Counted from the first letter of the stretch, positions 1 to 6,546 are shown. The stretch: 6,680 nucleotides of DNA from an uncultured Lachnospiraceae bacterium (GCA_902795715.1 CADBME010000027.1:1-6680), one strand, 5' to 3'. Notes: generated from the sequence alone by a model not told the origin. Program-made: numbers and translations.

Positions 1-496
1 AGTCTTTTTTCAGTTCCACCAGCTGGCGGATCTTTTTTGTGGTAAAGTCAATAAAACCCTGGCCTGCAAATCCCGGATTGACTGTCATAACCATGACATA
101 GTCGCAGAGGTTTAGTATTTCCGAAATGCTGGAAACACTGGTATCCGGGTTTACGGCAATGCCGGCAAAAGCTCCCTTTTCCTTTATGTGGGCCAGGGTC
201 TTAACAACATAGCGCTCTGATTCAGGATGAATATAGATGATATCCGCGCCTGCATCGATGAACCAATCCACTTTGTTGCCGGGATTCTCAATCATCAGAT
301 GACAGTCCACCAGCTTGTCCGTATATCTTCGAATGGTTTTTACATCCATAACACCCATGGTAAAGTTTGGAACAAAGGTCCCGTCCATAATGTCACAGTG
401 AAATATATCCGCACCTGCATCATCAAGGGCCCTGACTTCGTCAGCCAGGTGTCCGTAATTGGCACACATCATACTGGGGCATAAGAGCTTTTCCAT
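1..496 (-). CDS. Ribulose-phosphate 3-epimerase family protein, AlsE-like (3' end off window)
   Basis: The product is a TIM-barrel sugar-phosphate 3-epimerase, which inverts carbon 3 of a phosphorylated ketose in the cytoplasm. The minus strand encodes 165 residues of an expected 220-230, cut at the left edge. Visible family marks are Ser8 in LLCPSMMCANY, the metal/catalytic pair His33 and Asp35 in HCDIMDG, His66 in DCHLM, and the phosphate-side loop MTVNPGFAGQGFI at 137-149. The second catalytic Asp would lie beyond the edge. The IHPE motif (89-92) and MTVNPGFAGQ with FAG rather than the FGG of housekeeping Rpe resemble E. coli allulose-6-phosphate 3-epimerase from memory, so a ketohexose-6-phosphate or related substrate is favoured; ribulose-5-phosphate is not excluded. 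The start is fixed by an AGGAGGAG ribosome site 4 bases upstream. It is transcribed divergently from the LacI-type gene and probably controlled by it. Confidence is high for the family, modest for the substrate. Confidence 0.88.
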   Translation of the reverse strand, partial: MEKLLCPSMMCANYGHLADEVRALDDAGADIFHCDIMDGTFVPNFTMGVMDVKTIRRYTDKLVDCHLMIENPGNKVDWFIDAGADIIYIHPESERYVVKTLAHIKEKGAFAGIAVNPDTSVSSISEILNLCDYVMVMTVNPGFAGQGFIDFTTKKIRQLVELKKD

Positions 497-507
497 TTTT
501 CTCCTCC

Positions 508-520
508 TAATGCAACATTG
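508..520 (-). promoter_or_regulatory. Operator-like site O2 in the epimerase leader
   Basis: Minus-strand CAATGTTGCATTA differs from O1 at two of 13 positions and has clean arms AATG and CATT. Its centre is 21 bases from that of O1, two helical turns, so both sites face the same side of the DNA. It abuts the AGGAGG ribosome site of the epimerase gene. Confidence 0.55.
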
Positions 521-528
521 TTACTATT

Positions 529-541
529 TAACGCAACATTA
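529..541 (-). promoter_or_regulatory. Operator-like site O1 at the epimerase transcription start
   Basis: Minus-strand TAATGTTGCGTTA is a near-palindrome (arms TAATG and CGTTA around TTG). It begins within the -10 edge and covers the predicted start site, the classical position for a repressor. Ten bases (ATGTTGCGTT) recur exactly at 593-602 and the site recurs with small changes at 508-520. Binding by the adjacent LacI-family protein is inferred. Confidence 0.6.
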
Positions 542-569
542 GTGTATCATGTTATCTTTAATTAGTCAA
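541..569 (-). promoter_or_regulatory. Promoter of the epimerase gene
   Basis: Reading the minus strand, TTGACT (564-569, 5 of 6 to consensus) is followed by a 17-base spacer and TACACT (541-546, 4 of 6), preceded by TGA, which gives an extended -10 (TGnTACACT). Transcription would start near position 534, inside one operator-like repeat, leaving a leader of about 38 bases. No competing promoter is as good in this gap. Confidence 0.65.
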
Positions 570-590
570 CACATTTTTGTTTTGATTCAA

Positions 591-603
591 TTATGTTGCG
601 TTG
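591..603 (+). promoter_or_regulatory. Operator-like site O3 between the two divergent promoters
   Basis: Plus-strand TTATGTTGCGTTG shares ATGTTGCGTT with O1 in the opposite orientation. It lies upstream of both -35 boxes. Its centre is 62 bases from O1, close to six helical turns, which would suit DNA looping by a tetrameric repressor. Looping is inferred. Confidence 0.5.
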
Positions 604-612
604 TTTTCCTGA

Positions 613-625
613 TAACCTTGCATAA
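613..625 (+). promoter_or_regulatory. Possible weak fourth operator (O4) over the regulator -35 box
   Basis: TAACCTTGCATAA matches the TAATGTTGCATTA pattern at 10 of 13 positions and sits 22 bases from O3, mirroring the 21-base O1-O2 spacing. It overlaps the proposed -35 box of the regulator gene, so it could serve autoregulation. Matches of this quality occur by chance in AT-rich DNA, so it is tentative. Confidence 0.3.
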
Positions 626-646
626 AACATAAAAATACTATATAAT
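618..646 (+). promoter_or_regulatory. Promoter of the LacI-family regulator gene
   Basis: A perfect -10 box TATAAT (641-646) lies 17 bases after a poor -35 box TTGCAT (618-623, 3 of 6). Transcription would start near 653, giving a leader of only about 14 bases that begins at the AAAGGAGGT ribosome site (654-662). Confidence 0.6.
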
Positions 647-666
647 TTTGAGGAAAGGAGGTACTT

Positions 667-1653
667 ATGCAGAAAAGAAAATCATTCCGGGAAATTGCAA
701 GGGAATGCAACGTTTCCCCCGCAACGGTATCAAGAATTGCCAACGGAATCGGAAGTTTCAAAGAAGAGACAAAAAACAGGGTCATGTCCTGCCTGGTCAG
801 AGAAGGATACATTGAAGAAAAGAAGGAAGAGGCTCCCGCATTCCGTAAAATTGCCCTGATCGCTACTGATCTGAACAATGAAATCTTTTGCCGGATTACG
901 AGCCATATGAGAGACTATTTAAGAGAGCGGAACTATCTCCTCTCTATCTATATAGAAAGCCAGAATCAAAATGATCTTGTCAATGAAATCCTCAAATCCC
1001 CCATAGAGGGTCTGGCGATCTTGAGCTCCTCTTACCAGCCCCTTCAGCTGGACTCGCCGGTTCCGGCTGTTACCATTCTGGCCAGTCAGAGCCAGGTGAC
1101 CTATCAGGGTAAGGAATACAAGGTCAACTCAGACGATTACGTAGGCGGCCAGCTGGCTGCTGCAGAACTGATCCGCAGCGGATGCAGGAGGCCGCTGATT
1201 CTAAACAGCCGCTATATGCACAGTTCTGTCTCTCCCCGAGTTCACGGATTTACAGACGAGTTTCTCAAAATCGGTGTCGCAAGGGATGACATCCTTATCT
1301 ATGAAGCCGAGCCATCCAAATCCTCTTTTAACTCGGCCAGGGATGCCGTATCCTATCTTAGGACCAAGGGTGAGCTCTTTGACTGTATTTTTGCCTGCAG
1401 TGACTGGAGAGCCTACGGGGCTCTTGTCGCTCTGGCAAATATGGATATCGAAGTGCCGGACCAGGTAAAGCTGATCGGTTATGACGGTATTCTTATTTCC
1501 CATTACAGTGAACATCCTCTGACCACCATCCAGCAAAACTCCGACATGCTGGCAGAATCCGCAGCCGGGACTCTCCTCTCCCTGATTGAAGGAGAGCCTG
1601 CCCAAACCGATATCTATATACCTGTACAGATACAAAGGGGATCTACCGTATAA
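667..1653 (+). CDS. LacI/GalR-family transcriptional regulator
   Basis: A 328-residue DNA-binding repressor-type protein of usual family length. Residues 6-26 form the helix-turn-helix, with SPATVSRIANG (17-27) as the recognition region. Residues 61-328 are a periplasmic-binding-protein-like effector domain, seen in IALIATD (62-68), VNSDDYVGGQLAAAELI, FDCIFACSDWRAYGA, the VPDQVKLIGYDG strand and the C-terminal QRGSTV. The family senses sugars or sugar phosphates and usually represses neighbouring genes. Between the DNA-binding and effector domains the usual hinge PNxxARxL is absent; the sequence there is an acidic and lysine-rich IEEKKEEAPAFRK, slightly shorter than normal. The ATG at 667 is set by AAAGGAGGT 4 bases upstream and gives a canonical N-terminus. 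Likely targets are the ATGTTGC repeats upstream, the divergent epimerase gene and perhaps the downstream transporter. The ligand cannot be read from the sequence. Confidence 0.93.
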   Translation: MQKRKSFREIARECNVSPATVSRIANGIGSFKEETKNRVMSCLVREGYIEEKKEEAPAFRKIALIATDLNNEIFCRITSHMRDYLRERNYLLSIYIESQNQNDLVNEILKSPIEGLAILSSSYQPLQLDSPVPAVTILASQSQVTYQGKEYKVNSDDYVGGQLAAAELIRSGCRRPLILNSRYMHSSVSPRVHGFTDEFLKIGVARDDILIYEAEPSKSSFNSARDAVSYLRTKGELFDCIFACSDWRAYGALVALANMDIEVPDQVKLIGYDGILISHYSEHPLTTIQQNSDMLAESAAGTLLSLIEGEPAQTDIYIPVQIQRGSTV

Positions 1654-1695
1654 AAATATTTGGCCGGCCCCTGCATGTCCGGTAGGGAAGGGTCA

Positions 1696-1711
1696 ATTGC
1701 TTCTTTGCAAT
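1696..1711. promoter_or_regulatory. Inverted repeat over the transporter -35 box
   Basis: ATTGC (1696-1700) and GCAAT (1707-1711) form 5-base arms around TTCTTT, directly over the proposed -35 box. The position suits an operator. The sequence does not match the ATGTTGC repeats of the divergent promoter region, so a different protein or chance is possible. Confidence 0.3.
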
Positions 1712-1725
1712 GCCTGTGTTATAAT
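1697..1725 (+). promoter_or_regulatory. Extended -10 promoter of the transporter operon
   Basis: TATAAT (1720-1725) is preceded by TGT, giving a full TGnTATAAT extended -10, and sits 17 bases after a weak TTGCTT (1697-1702). The predicted start is near 1732, leaving a 45-base leader. This supports independent transcription of the transporter from the regulator gene, although no terminator separates them. Confidence 0.6.
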
Positions 1726-1776
1726 AAAAAACGATTTAAAACCGGATTTATTATCAAGAAAGGAGTAAGCATTCTA

Positions 1777-3390
1777 ATGAAAAAAACCAAACGAATCATT
1801 ACTATACTTATGGTTCTTGTCCTGGCTGTCTCAACTGCGGCCTGCGGAGCAGGAAGCGATCAGGGAGGCGGGGACAAGGTTCTCCGGCTTGCATGGCAGA
1901 AAGACATCCAGACCATGGATGTCCATAAGACAACAGACAACTATATGGTACCCCTTTGTATCTTTGACCGTCTTGTGGAAATCCAGCTTAACGATGACGG
2001 CAGTACGGAAATCGTCAACAGTATTGCAAAGGACTATTCCGTCTCCGAGGACGGACTGACCTATTCCTTCACATTGAGGGATGATGTGAAGTTCTCTGAT
2101 GGCACTCCTCTTACATCCGCTGATGTAGAGGCAACCTTCACCCGCATGTTCACCCTCCCCGACAGTGTGCAGACGGATTTCACCACCTGCATCAAGGGTG
2201 CCCAGGATATCCTGGATGGAAAAACTGACAAGCTTGCCGGTATCAAGGTTATTGATGACCAGAACTTTGAAATCACTCTGGAAGAGCCTTTTGCAGGTTT
2301 TCTTTCCGTGCTGGCCACACCGACCTGCTGTATCATGAGCAAAAAGAATCTTGAGGAAGCAGGGGATGATTTCGGTATGGTTCCTGAAAAAACCATCGGT
2401 TCCGGTGCCTACATGGTTACCAAATGGACAGCCAACGATAGTCTGACCATGGAACGGAATCCGGAATACTGGGGAGAGCCCGGAAGCGCTGACCAGGTTC
2501 AGATCAAGGTTTATCCGGAGGCTTCCTCCATGGATATGGCTTTCCAGAACGGAGAACTCGATATCCTTGATTGCGATTTCCTTGATATTTCCACCGTACA
2601 GTCCACTTACGAAAAGAATTATGCAGACCAGATGGTTTCCGTAAACCGGCTGGGAACTTATTATATTTCTCTGAATGCCAAACTCAAGCCCATGAAAGAC
2701 CTTAAAGTCCGTAAAGCCATGCAGATGGCCATCGACCGTCAGTCTATCCTGGATTCTATTTTCGGAGGGGACGGCACTATCGTAGATGGAATCTATCCGG
2801 CCGGATCCATCGGTTTCAGTGAGGAGAATCAGGGATGGCTTAAGTACGATCCGGAAGGCGCAAAAAAACTTCTCAAGGAAGCCGGTTACGAAAAGGGCTT
2901 TGAACTTGAACTTGCTGCAGATTCCTCCGCATCGGAGAACCGTATGAACATCCTTCAGATCGTCCAGCAGAACCTTGCCGATGTCGGCATCAAGGCCCAT
3001 ATCGAAAGCTATGATGAGTCCAGCTGGCTGGAGAAGAGAAAGAGCGGTGAGATGTCCTGCTTCACCTCTCCCTGGACTCTGGACTACAATGATCCTTCCA
3101 ATATCATTGAACCATTCTTCGGATCAAAGGAAGCTACTGCCGGAAGGTCTCTTAACTACAAAGACACGGATGTCATGAAGCGCGTGATGGCTGCCAAATC
3201 CATACTGGATGACACAGAACGTATGAATGAGTACGCTGCTCTTGAGAAAAAAATCGTAGAGGAGGATGCCGGATGGATTCCTCTCTTCTCTCTCCAGCAT
3301 CAGTATGTGGTAAGTGACCGTATTGGCAAATTCATTCCCCACTGGGCCGGATACAGTGATTTCAATGTATATGGCGTAACCATGAAATAA
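1777..3390 (+). CDS. ABC transporter substrate-binding lipoprotein, family 5 (DppA/OppA/NikA class)
   Basis: The 537-residue protein would capture substrate outside the membrane and deliver it to the permeases encoded next. Residues 1-22 are a lipoprotein signal (KKTKR, hydrophobic core, STAA) ending at Cys23, the lipid-anchored residue; Thr at -3 is slightly unusual. The mature part carries the family-5 signature VSEDGLTYSFTLRDDVKFSD, then GTPLTSADV (89-117), GSGAY (208-212) and, near the C-terminus, WTLDYNDPSN (433-442). Asp436 lies where E. coli DppA, from memory, has the Asp that binds the ligand's amino group, which hints at an amine-containing ligand but does not prove it. The family also carries nickel and plant oligosaccharides. 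The ATG at 1777 is preferred over upstream in-frame codons because the signal peptide starts there; AAAGGAG (1759-1765) is 11 bases upstream, a rather long spacing. Class is certain, ligand unknown. Confidence 0.93.
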   Translation: MKKTKRIITILMVLVLAVSTAACGAGSDQGGGDKVLRLAWQKDIQTMDVHKTTDNYMVPLCIFDRLVEIQLNDDGSTEIVNSIAKDYSVSEDGLTYSFTLRDDVKFSDGTPLTSADVEATFTRMFTLPDSVQTDFTTCIKGAQDILDGKTDKLAGIKVIDDQNFEITLEEPFAGFLSVLATPTCCIMSKKNLEEAGDDFGMVPEKTIGSGAYMVTKWTANDSLTMERNPEYWGEPGSADQVQIKVYPEASSMDMAFQNGELDILDCDFLDISTVQSTYEKNYADQMVSVNRLGTYYISLNAKLKPMKDLKVRKAMQMAIDRQSILDSIFGGDGTIVDGIYPAGSIGFSEENQGWLKYDPEGAKKLLKEAGYEKGFELELAADSSASENRMNILQIVQQNLADVGIKAHIESYDESSWLEKRKSGEMSCFTSPWTLDYNDPSNIIEPFFGSKEATAGRSLNYKDTDVMKRVMAAKSILDDTERMNEYAALEKKIVEEDAGWIPLFSLQHQYVVSDRIGKFIPHWAGYSDFNVYGVTMK

Positions 3391-3470
3391 TCTCAGATAT
3401 GCAAAACCGTGGAAATAAAGCCAGGGTTCCGGAAAGATAATAAACGGCTTTTGCCGTACAAATCTCTTGA

Positions 3471-3509
3471 AGCAAACGAGCAAAGTGAAAAGGGCTTTGC
3501 TCGTTTGCT
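3471..3509 (+). other. Perfect 15-bp hairpin after the binding-protein gene
   Basis: The arms 3471-3485 (AGCAAACGAGCAAAG) and 3495-3509 are exact reverse complements around a 9-base loop. No T run follows directly (next bases are GTAATTACAGG), so it is not a standard intrinsic terminator. In transporter operons such a hairpin between binding protein and permease often protects the upstream mRNA or lowers downstream expression, giving excess binding protein. That role is inferred here. Confidence 0.6.
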
Positions 3510-3555
3510 GTAATTACAGGAAAACTATAAAGAAAATTTTTTGTCCCAACCTGCA

Positions 3556-3573
3556 GAATCGTCAAGACGATTC
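3556..3573. promoter_or_regulatory. Perfect 18-bp palindromic site upstream of the first permease gene
   Basis: GAATCGTC and GACGATTC are exact reverse complements separated by AA. The site lies 24 bases before the permease ATG and just upstream of its ribosome site. It could be a protein-binding operator or a short RNA hairpin with a CAAG loop. It is unrelated to the ATGTTGC repeats. Confidence 0.4.
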
Positions 3574-3597
3574 CGATTGAATGAGAAGGAGCCTTAT

Positions 3598-4518
3598 ATG
3601 AAGCTTGTTATTGAAAGACTGATCAGTTCAGTAATTGTCCTGATCGGAGTCGCTCTTCTTATTTTCATTTTGCTCCGTATAGTACCCGGAGATCCGGTAT
3701 CTATTCTCCTGGGTGAACATTACAATCAGGAGACCATAAACCGGCTGACCAAAGCTATGGATCTGGATAAACCCATGCTCCAGCAGTTTTTTTCCTATAT
3801 AAGTCATGCAGCCCACGGAGATCTGGGCATCAGCTACAATATGCGCCGTCCGGTTACCGGCCTGATCATGGAGGCCTTTCCCTACACGGTCAATCTGGCC
3901 ATCATGTCCGCCGCTTTCGCATGGGTGATCGGGCTGACTGCCGGCATCATTGCCGCCATTACCATGAACAAGATCCCGGACCGCCTTTTCATGGCTTTTT
4001 CCCTGGCGGGAGTCTCCATACCCATATTTATGACCTGTCTTTTCCTCCAATACCTGCTGGCCTTCAAGCTCAGGCTCTTTCCTCTTTCAGGGGGCAGCGG
4101 CTTTGTATCCATGATACTGCCTGCCATCGCCCTTGGATGGAACAGCGCCGGCAGTATTGCGCGTATGACCCGGTCAAGTCTGATCGAAGTCCTTCAGGCC
4201 GATTACATCGATACAGCCAGAGCCAAAGGCCTGGGACGGCCGGCTGTAATCCTGGGGCATGCCCTGAAGAATGCCATGCTTCCGGTCATCACCATGATGG
4301 CTCTCCAGCTTTCCTCCATGATGTCCGGAGCGGTCATAACAGAGAGTGTCTTTGCCATTCCCGGCATCGGACGACTGGCTACTCAGGCTATCCAGAACCG
4401 GGATATGCCCCTGCTCCAGGGAACCATTTTATTTACCACCATCATTGTTATTTTAGGAAATCTCGCAGCAGATCTGCTCTATTCTGTTTTAGATCCCAGA
4501 ATACGTGCCTCAGAGTAA
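3598..4518 (+). CDS. ABC transporter permease, DppB/OppB type
   Basis: A 306-residue inner-membrane subunit of the importer. Residues 9-28 form the first membrane helix, followed by the family's RIVPGDPV and a long external segment with LDKPMLQQFFSYI and GDLGISY. Further hydrophobic helices lie near 97-121, 130-156, 167-185, 232-255 and 276-298. The cytoplasmic EAA loop that docks on the ATPase is clear at 202-227 (DYIDTARAKGLGR, then the HALKNAMLP turn), and the protein ends in the typical YSVLDPRIR. The ATG at 3598 is chosen because AAGGAG (3586-3591) lies 6 bases upstream and MKLVIERLI is the normal family N-terminus; an in-frame TTG at 3541 would add 19 unlikely residues and read through the palindrome. 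It is second in the transporter operon and pairs with the permease that follows. Confidence 0.93.
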   Translation: MKLVIERLISSVIVLIGVALLIFILLRIVPGDPVSILLGEHYNQETINRLTKAMDLDKPMLQQFFSYISHAAHGDLGISYNMRRPVTGLIMEAFPYTVNLAIMSAAFAWVIGLTAGIIAAITMNKIPDRLFMAFSLAGVSIPIFMTCLFLQYLLAFKLRLFPLSGGSGFVSMILPAIALGWNSAGSIARMTRSSLIEVLQADYIDTARAKGLGRPAVILGHALKNAMLPVITMMALQLSSMMSGAVITESVFAIPGIGRLATQAIQNRDMPLLQGTILFTTIIVILGNLAADLLYSVLDPRIRASE

Positions 4519-4561
4519 TTATCGGGAGATTCCGGATTATTGCAGAAAAGGATAAAAGCAC

Positions 4562-5542
4562 ATGCCGGCTGATGTCGGCAGTCTACAGGTGAAGCAGTCT
4601 ATGAAAAATGAAAACAAGCTCACATTACAAAATAATGACCCGGTCAATTCAAGCCCTAAGCAGGGTCAGAGTATGGATATCGGTGAAAAATACGGACCAA
4701 AAGAAAAAATAATCCGCATGGCTAAGCAGAATCCTCTGGCCCTTGCCTCCGGTCTGCTTATCCTTCTTATTATCCTGCTGGCCATTATGGCTCCGGTCAT
4801 TGCCCCCTACAGCGAAGCACAGCAGGATCTCGGCCAGCGTCTGATGCCTCCCTCTGCTGATCATTTCTTCGGAACCGACCAGCTGGGCAGGGACGTATTT
4901 ACCCGAATCCTCTATGGCGCCAGGGTATCTCTCCTGATCGGAATCGTCCCATCCGCCATTTCCCTCCTGATCGGAATTGTTCTGGGTCTTACAGCAGGCT
5001 ATTACGGAGGATGGGCGGACTATGTAATCATGCGGATTGCAGACGTGATGCTGGCCTTCCCTTCCCTTCTTCTGTCCATGGCCATCATGTTTACTCTGGG
5101 GAGATATGCCAACTCCATCCTCTGTATCTTTGCCGCCTTGTCCATAGTCGGATGGGCCAGCGTTTCCCGGGTAGTCCGGTCCCAGACACTCAGTCTGAAA
5201 GAAAGCGAATATGTGGAAGCAGCCAGATCCATCGGAATCAGCAGCCCGGGTATCATGTTCCGGCATATCCTGCCCAACTGTATCCCTTCCCTGATTGTCC
5301 TCTACACCCTCAATGTACCCTCATGCATCCTTTCGGAAAGCACACTGAGCTTCCTGGGTATCGGGATCCAGCCCCCGGCTGCATCCTGGGGGCTGATGGT
5401 CAATCAATGCAAGGAGTTTCTCTTTACCATGCCCTGGCTGGCCCTGGCTCCCTGTATCACCATCATGGTTATCGTACTGGCATTTAATTTTCTCGGAGAC
5501 GGATTGAGAGATGTTCTTGATCCCTATCTGCAGACACGATAA
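4562..5542 (+). CDS. ABC transporter permease, DppC/OppC type
   Basis: This is the second membrane subunit, 326 residues from the ATG at 4562. A polar cytoplasmic tail of about 60 residues precedes the first membrane helix (near 61-81). The OppC-type N-terminal signature follows: HFFGTDQLGRDVFTR (101-115) and GARVSLLIG. Five more hydrophobic helices follow, with the EAA loop EYVEAARSIG (216-225) and RHILPN contacting the ATPase, and the family ending LGDGLRDVLDP. The start is uncertain. ATG 4562 has AAAAGGA at good spacing; ATG 4601 (MKNENKLTL, 313 residues) has AGGTGA 8 bases upstream and is also plausible; ATG 4673 is weaker. All affect only the tail. The gene follows the first permease by 43 bases in the same operon. 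Confidence 0.92.
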   Translation: MPADVGSLQVKQSMKNENKLTLQNNDPVNSSPKQGQSMDIGEKYGPKEKIIRMAKQNPLALASGLLILLIILLAIMAPVIAPYSEAQQDLGQRLMPPSADHFFGTDQLGRDVFTRILYGARVSLLIGIVPSAISLLIGIVLGLTAGYYGGWADYVIMRIADVMLAFPSLLLSMAIMFTLGRYANSILCIFAALSIVGWASVSRVVRSQTLSLKESEYVEAARSIGISSPGIMFRHILPNCIPSLIVLYTLNVPSCILSESTLSFLGIGIQPPAASWGLMVNQCKEFLFTMPWLALAPCITIMVIVLAFNFLGDGLRDVLDPYLQTR

Positions 5543-5565
5543 GGATCTATGGGAAGAGGTATGCT

Positions 5566-6546
5566 ATGAAAGAAAACATTTTGGAAATCAGGGGATTGAA
5601 ATCATCTTTTTATACTGATAAGGGAATTGTCCGCGCAGTTAATGATGTGGATCTGACCATTCCCAGGGGAAAAATTATCGGTCTGGTCGGGGAATCCGGC
5701 TGCGGGAAAAGCATGACCGCCCGTTCGATCATGGGTCTGATCCGCTATCCCGGCAAGGTGGAAAGCGGTTCCATCCGTTTTTGCGGTAAGGAAATAACCG
5801 GCCTTACGGATAAGGAACTCAGGTCAATCTGCGGGAATGACATCTCCATGATCTTTCAGGAGCCCATGACCTCACTTAATCCGGTACTTCGGGTTGGAAA
5901 ACAGGTTCAGGAAACCCTGCTTGTCCACGGCAAAGCTTGCTCCAGGGAAGAAGCCAAAAAGCAGGTTATTGACATGTTCAAAGAGGTTGGCATCCCGGAA
6001 GCGGAAAAGAGATTCCACTCCTACCCGCACGAGCTGTCCGGAGGCTTGCGCCAGAGGGTCATGATTGCTATGGCCATGGTATGCAGACCCCGTCTTCTGA
6101 TCGCTGACGAGCCTACCACGGCCCTGGATGTGACCATCGAAGCTCAGATACTGCAGCTCATGCAGGACCTGTGCAGGGAAAATGACATGAGCATTCTGAT
6201 CATCACCCATAATCTGGGCATCGTCGCCCAGATCTGTGATGAAATCTATATTATGTATGCAGGGAAAATACTTGAAACCGCGCCTGTATTTGAACTGTTT
6301 GACCATGCGGGTCATCCTTACACAAAAGGTCTTATGGCATCCATTCCCCGGATCAGCGGTAATCCGGAATACCTCCACACCATACCCGGTGTTGTGCCCA
6401 ATCTTTTACGGCTGGGCAAGGGATGTCCCTTTGCCAACCGTTGTGGCCGGAGACAGAAACGTTGTAATGAAGAAATGCCTGAATTATATACGATTAGGGA
6501 AAACCACAAATGCCGATGTTTTGAGGCGGCAGACCAGGCCATCTGA
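5566..6546 (+). CDS. ABC transporter ATP-binding protein, DppD/OppD type
   Basis: A 326-residue cytoplasmic ATPase that powers the importer. All nucleotide-site motifs are intact: Walker A GESGCGKS (42-49), Q-loop [10 protein letters not shown] (97-106), signature LSGGLRQR (157-164), Walker B LLIADEP (177-183) with catalytic Glu182, D-loop TALD (185-188) and switch His215 (ITHN). The C-terminal extension is the oligopeptide/dipeptide-transporter domain, with [12 protein letters not shown] and four spaced cysteines (287, 293, 300, 316; a fifth at 318) in the CPFANRC arrangement, which in E. coli DppD binds a 4Fe-4S cluster. Cluster binding here is inferred from that pattern. The ATG at 5566 is preceded by AAGAGGT and lies 23 bases after the permease stop. 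It should work as a heterodimer with the ATPase gene starting at 6603. Confidence 0.95.
   Translation: MKENILEIRGLKSSFYTDKGIVRAVNDVDLTIPRGKIIGLVGESGCGKSMTARSIMGLIRYPGKVESGSIRFCGKEITGLTDKELRSICGNDISMIFQEPMTSLNPVLRVGKQVQETLLVHGKACSREEAKKQVIDMFKEVGIPEAEKRFHSYPHELSGGLRQRVMIAMAMVCRPRLLIADEPTTALDVTIEAQILQLMQDLCRENDMSILIITHNLGIVAQICDEIYIMYAGKILETAPVFELFDHAGHPYTKGLMASIPRISGNPEYLHTIPGVVPNLLRLGKGCPFANRCGRRQKRCNEEMPELYTIRENHKCRCFEAADQAI

Noticed and set aside
227..484. 85-codon plus-strand open frame
   Set aside because: It lies antisense to the epimerase, whose catalytic motifs are unmistakable, and has no recognisable features.
497..666. CcpA (cre) site for catabolite repression
   Set aside because: The CG-centred segment near 592-603 fits the cre consensus poorly on both strands; the ATGTTGC repeat explains it better.
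1662..1682. GGCCGGCC and a nearby CCGG as a terminator for the regulator gene
   Set aside because: Only a 4-bp stem with a long loop can form and no T run follows.
1660..1776. In-frame upstream extension of the binding protein
   Set aside because: It would bury the lipoprotein signal peptide and run through the promoter; ATG 1777 restores the standard signal.
1831..3000. 389-codon open frame on the minus strand inside the binding-protein gene
   Set aside because: It is fully antisense to a gene with clear family-5 motifs and has no ribosome site or recognisable domain; it is a codon-bias shadow.
3537..3542. Run of six T as terminator tail
   Set aside because: It lies 27 bases after the nearest strong hairpin, so it cannot act with it as an intrinsic terminator.
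3541..3597. TTG start giving a 19-residue longer first permease
   Set aside because: No ribosome site suits it, and the added polar residues are not typical; ATG 3598 has AAGGAG at ideal spacing.
4649..5266. 205-codon minus-strand open frame inside the second permease
   Set aside because: Low-complexity His/Gly/Gln-rich translation with no domain, antisense to a well-supported permease.
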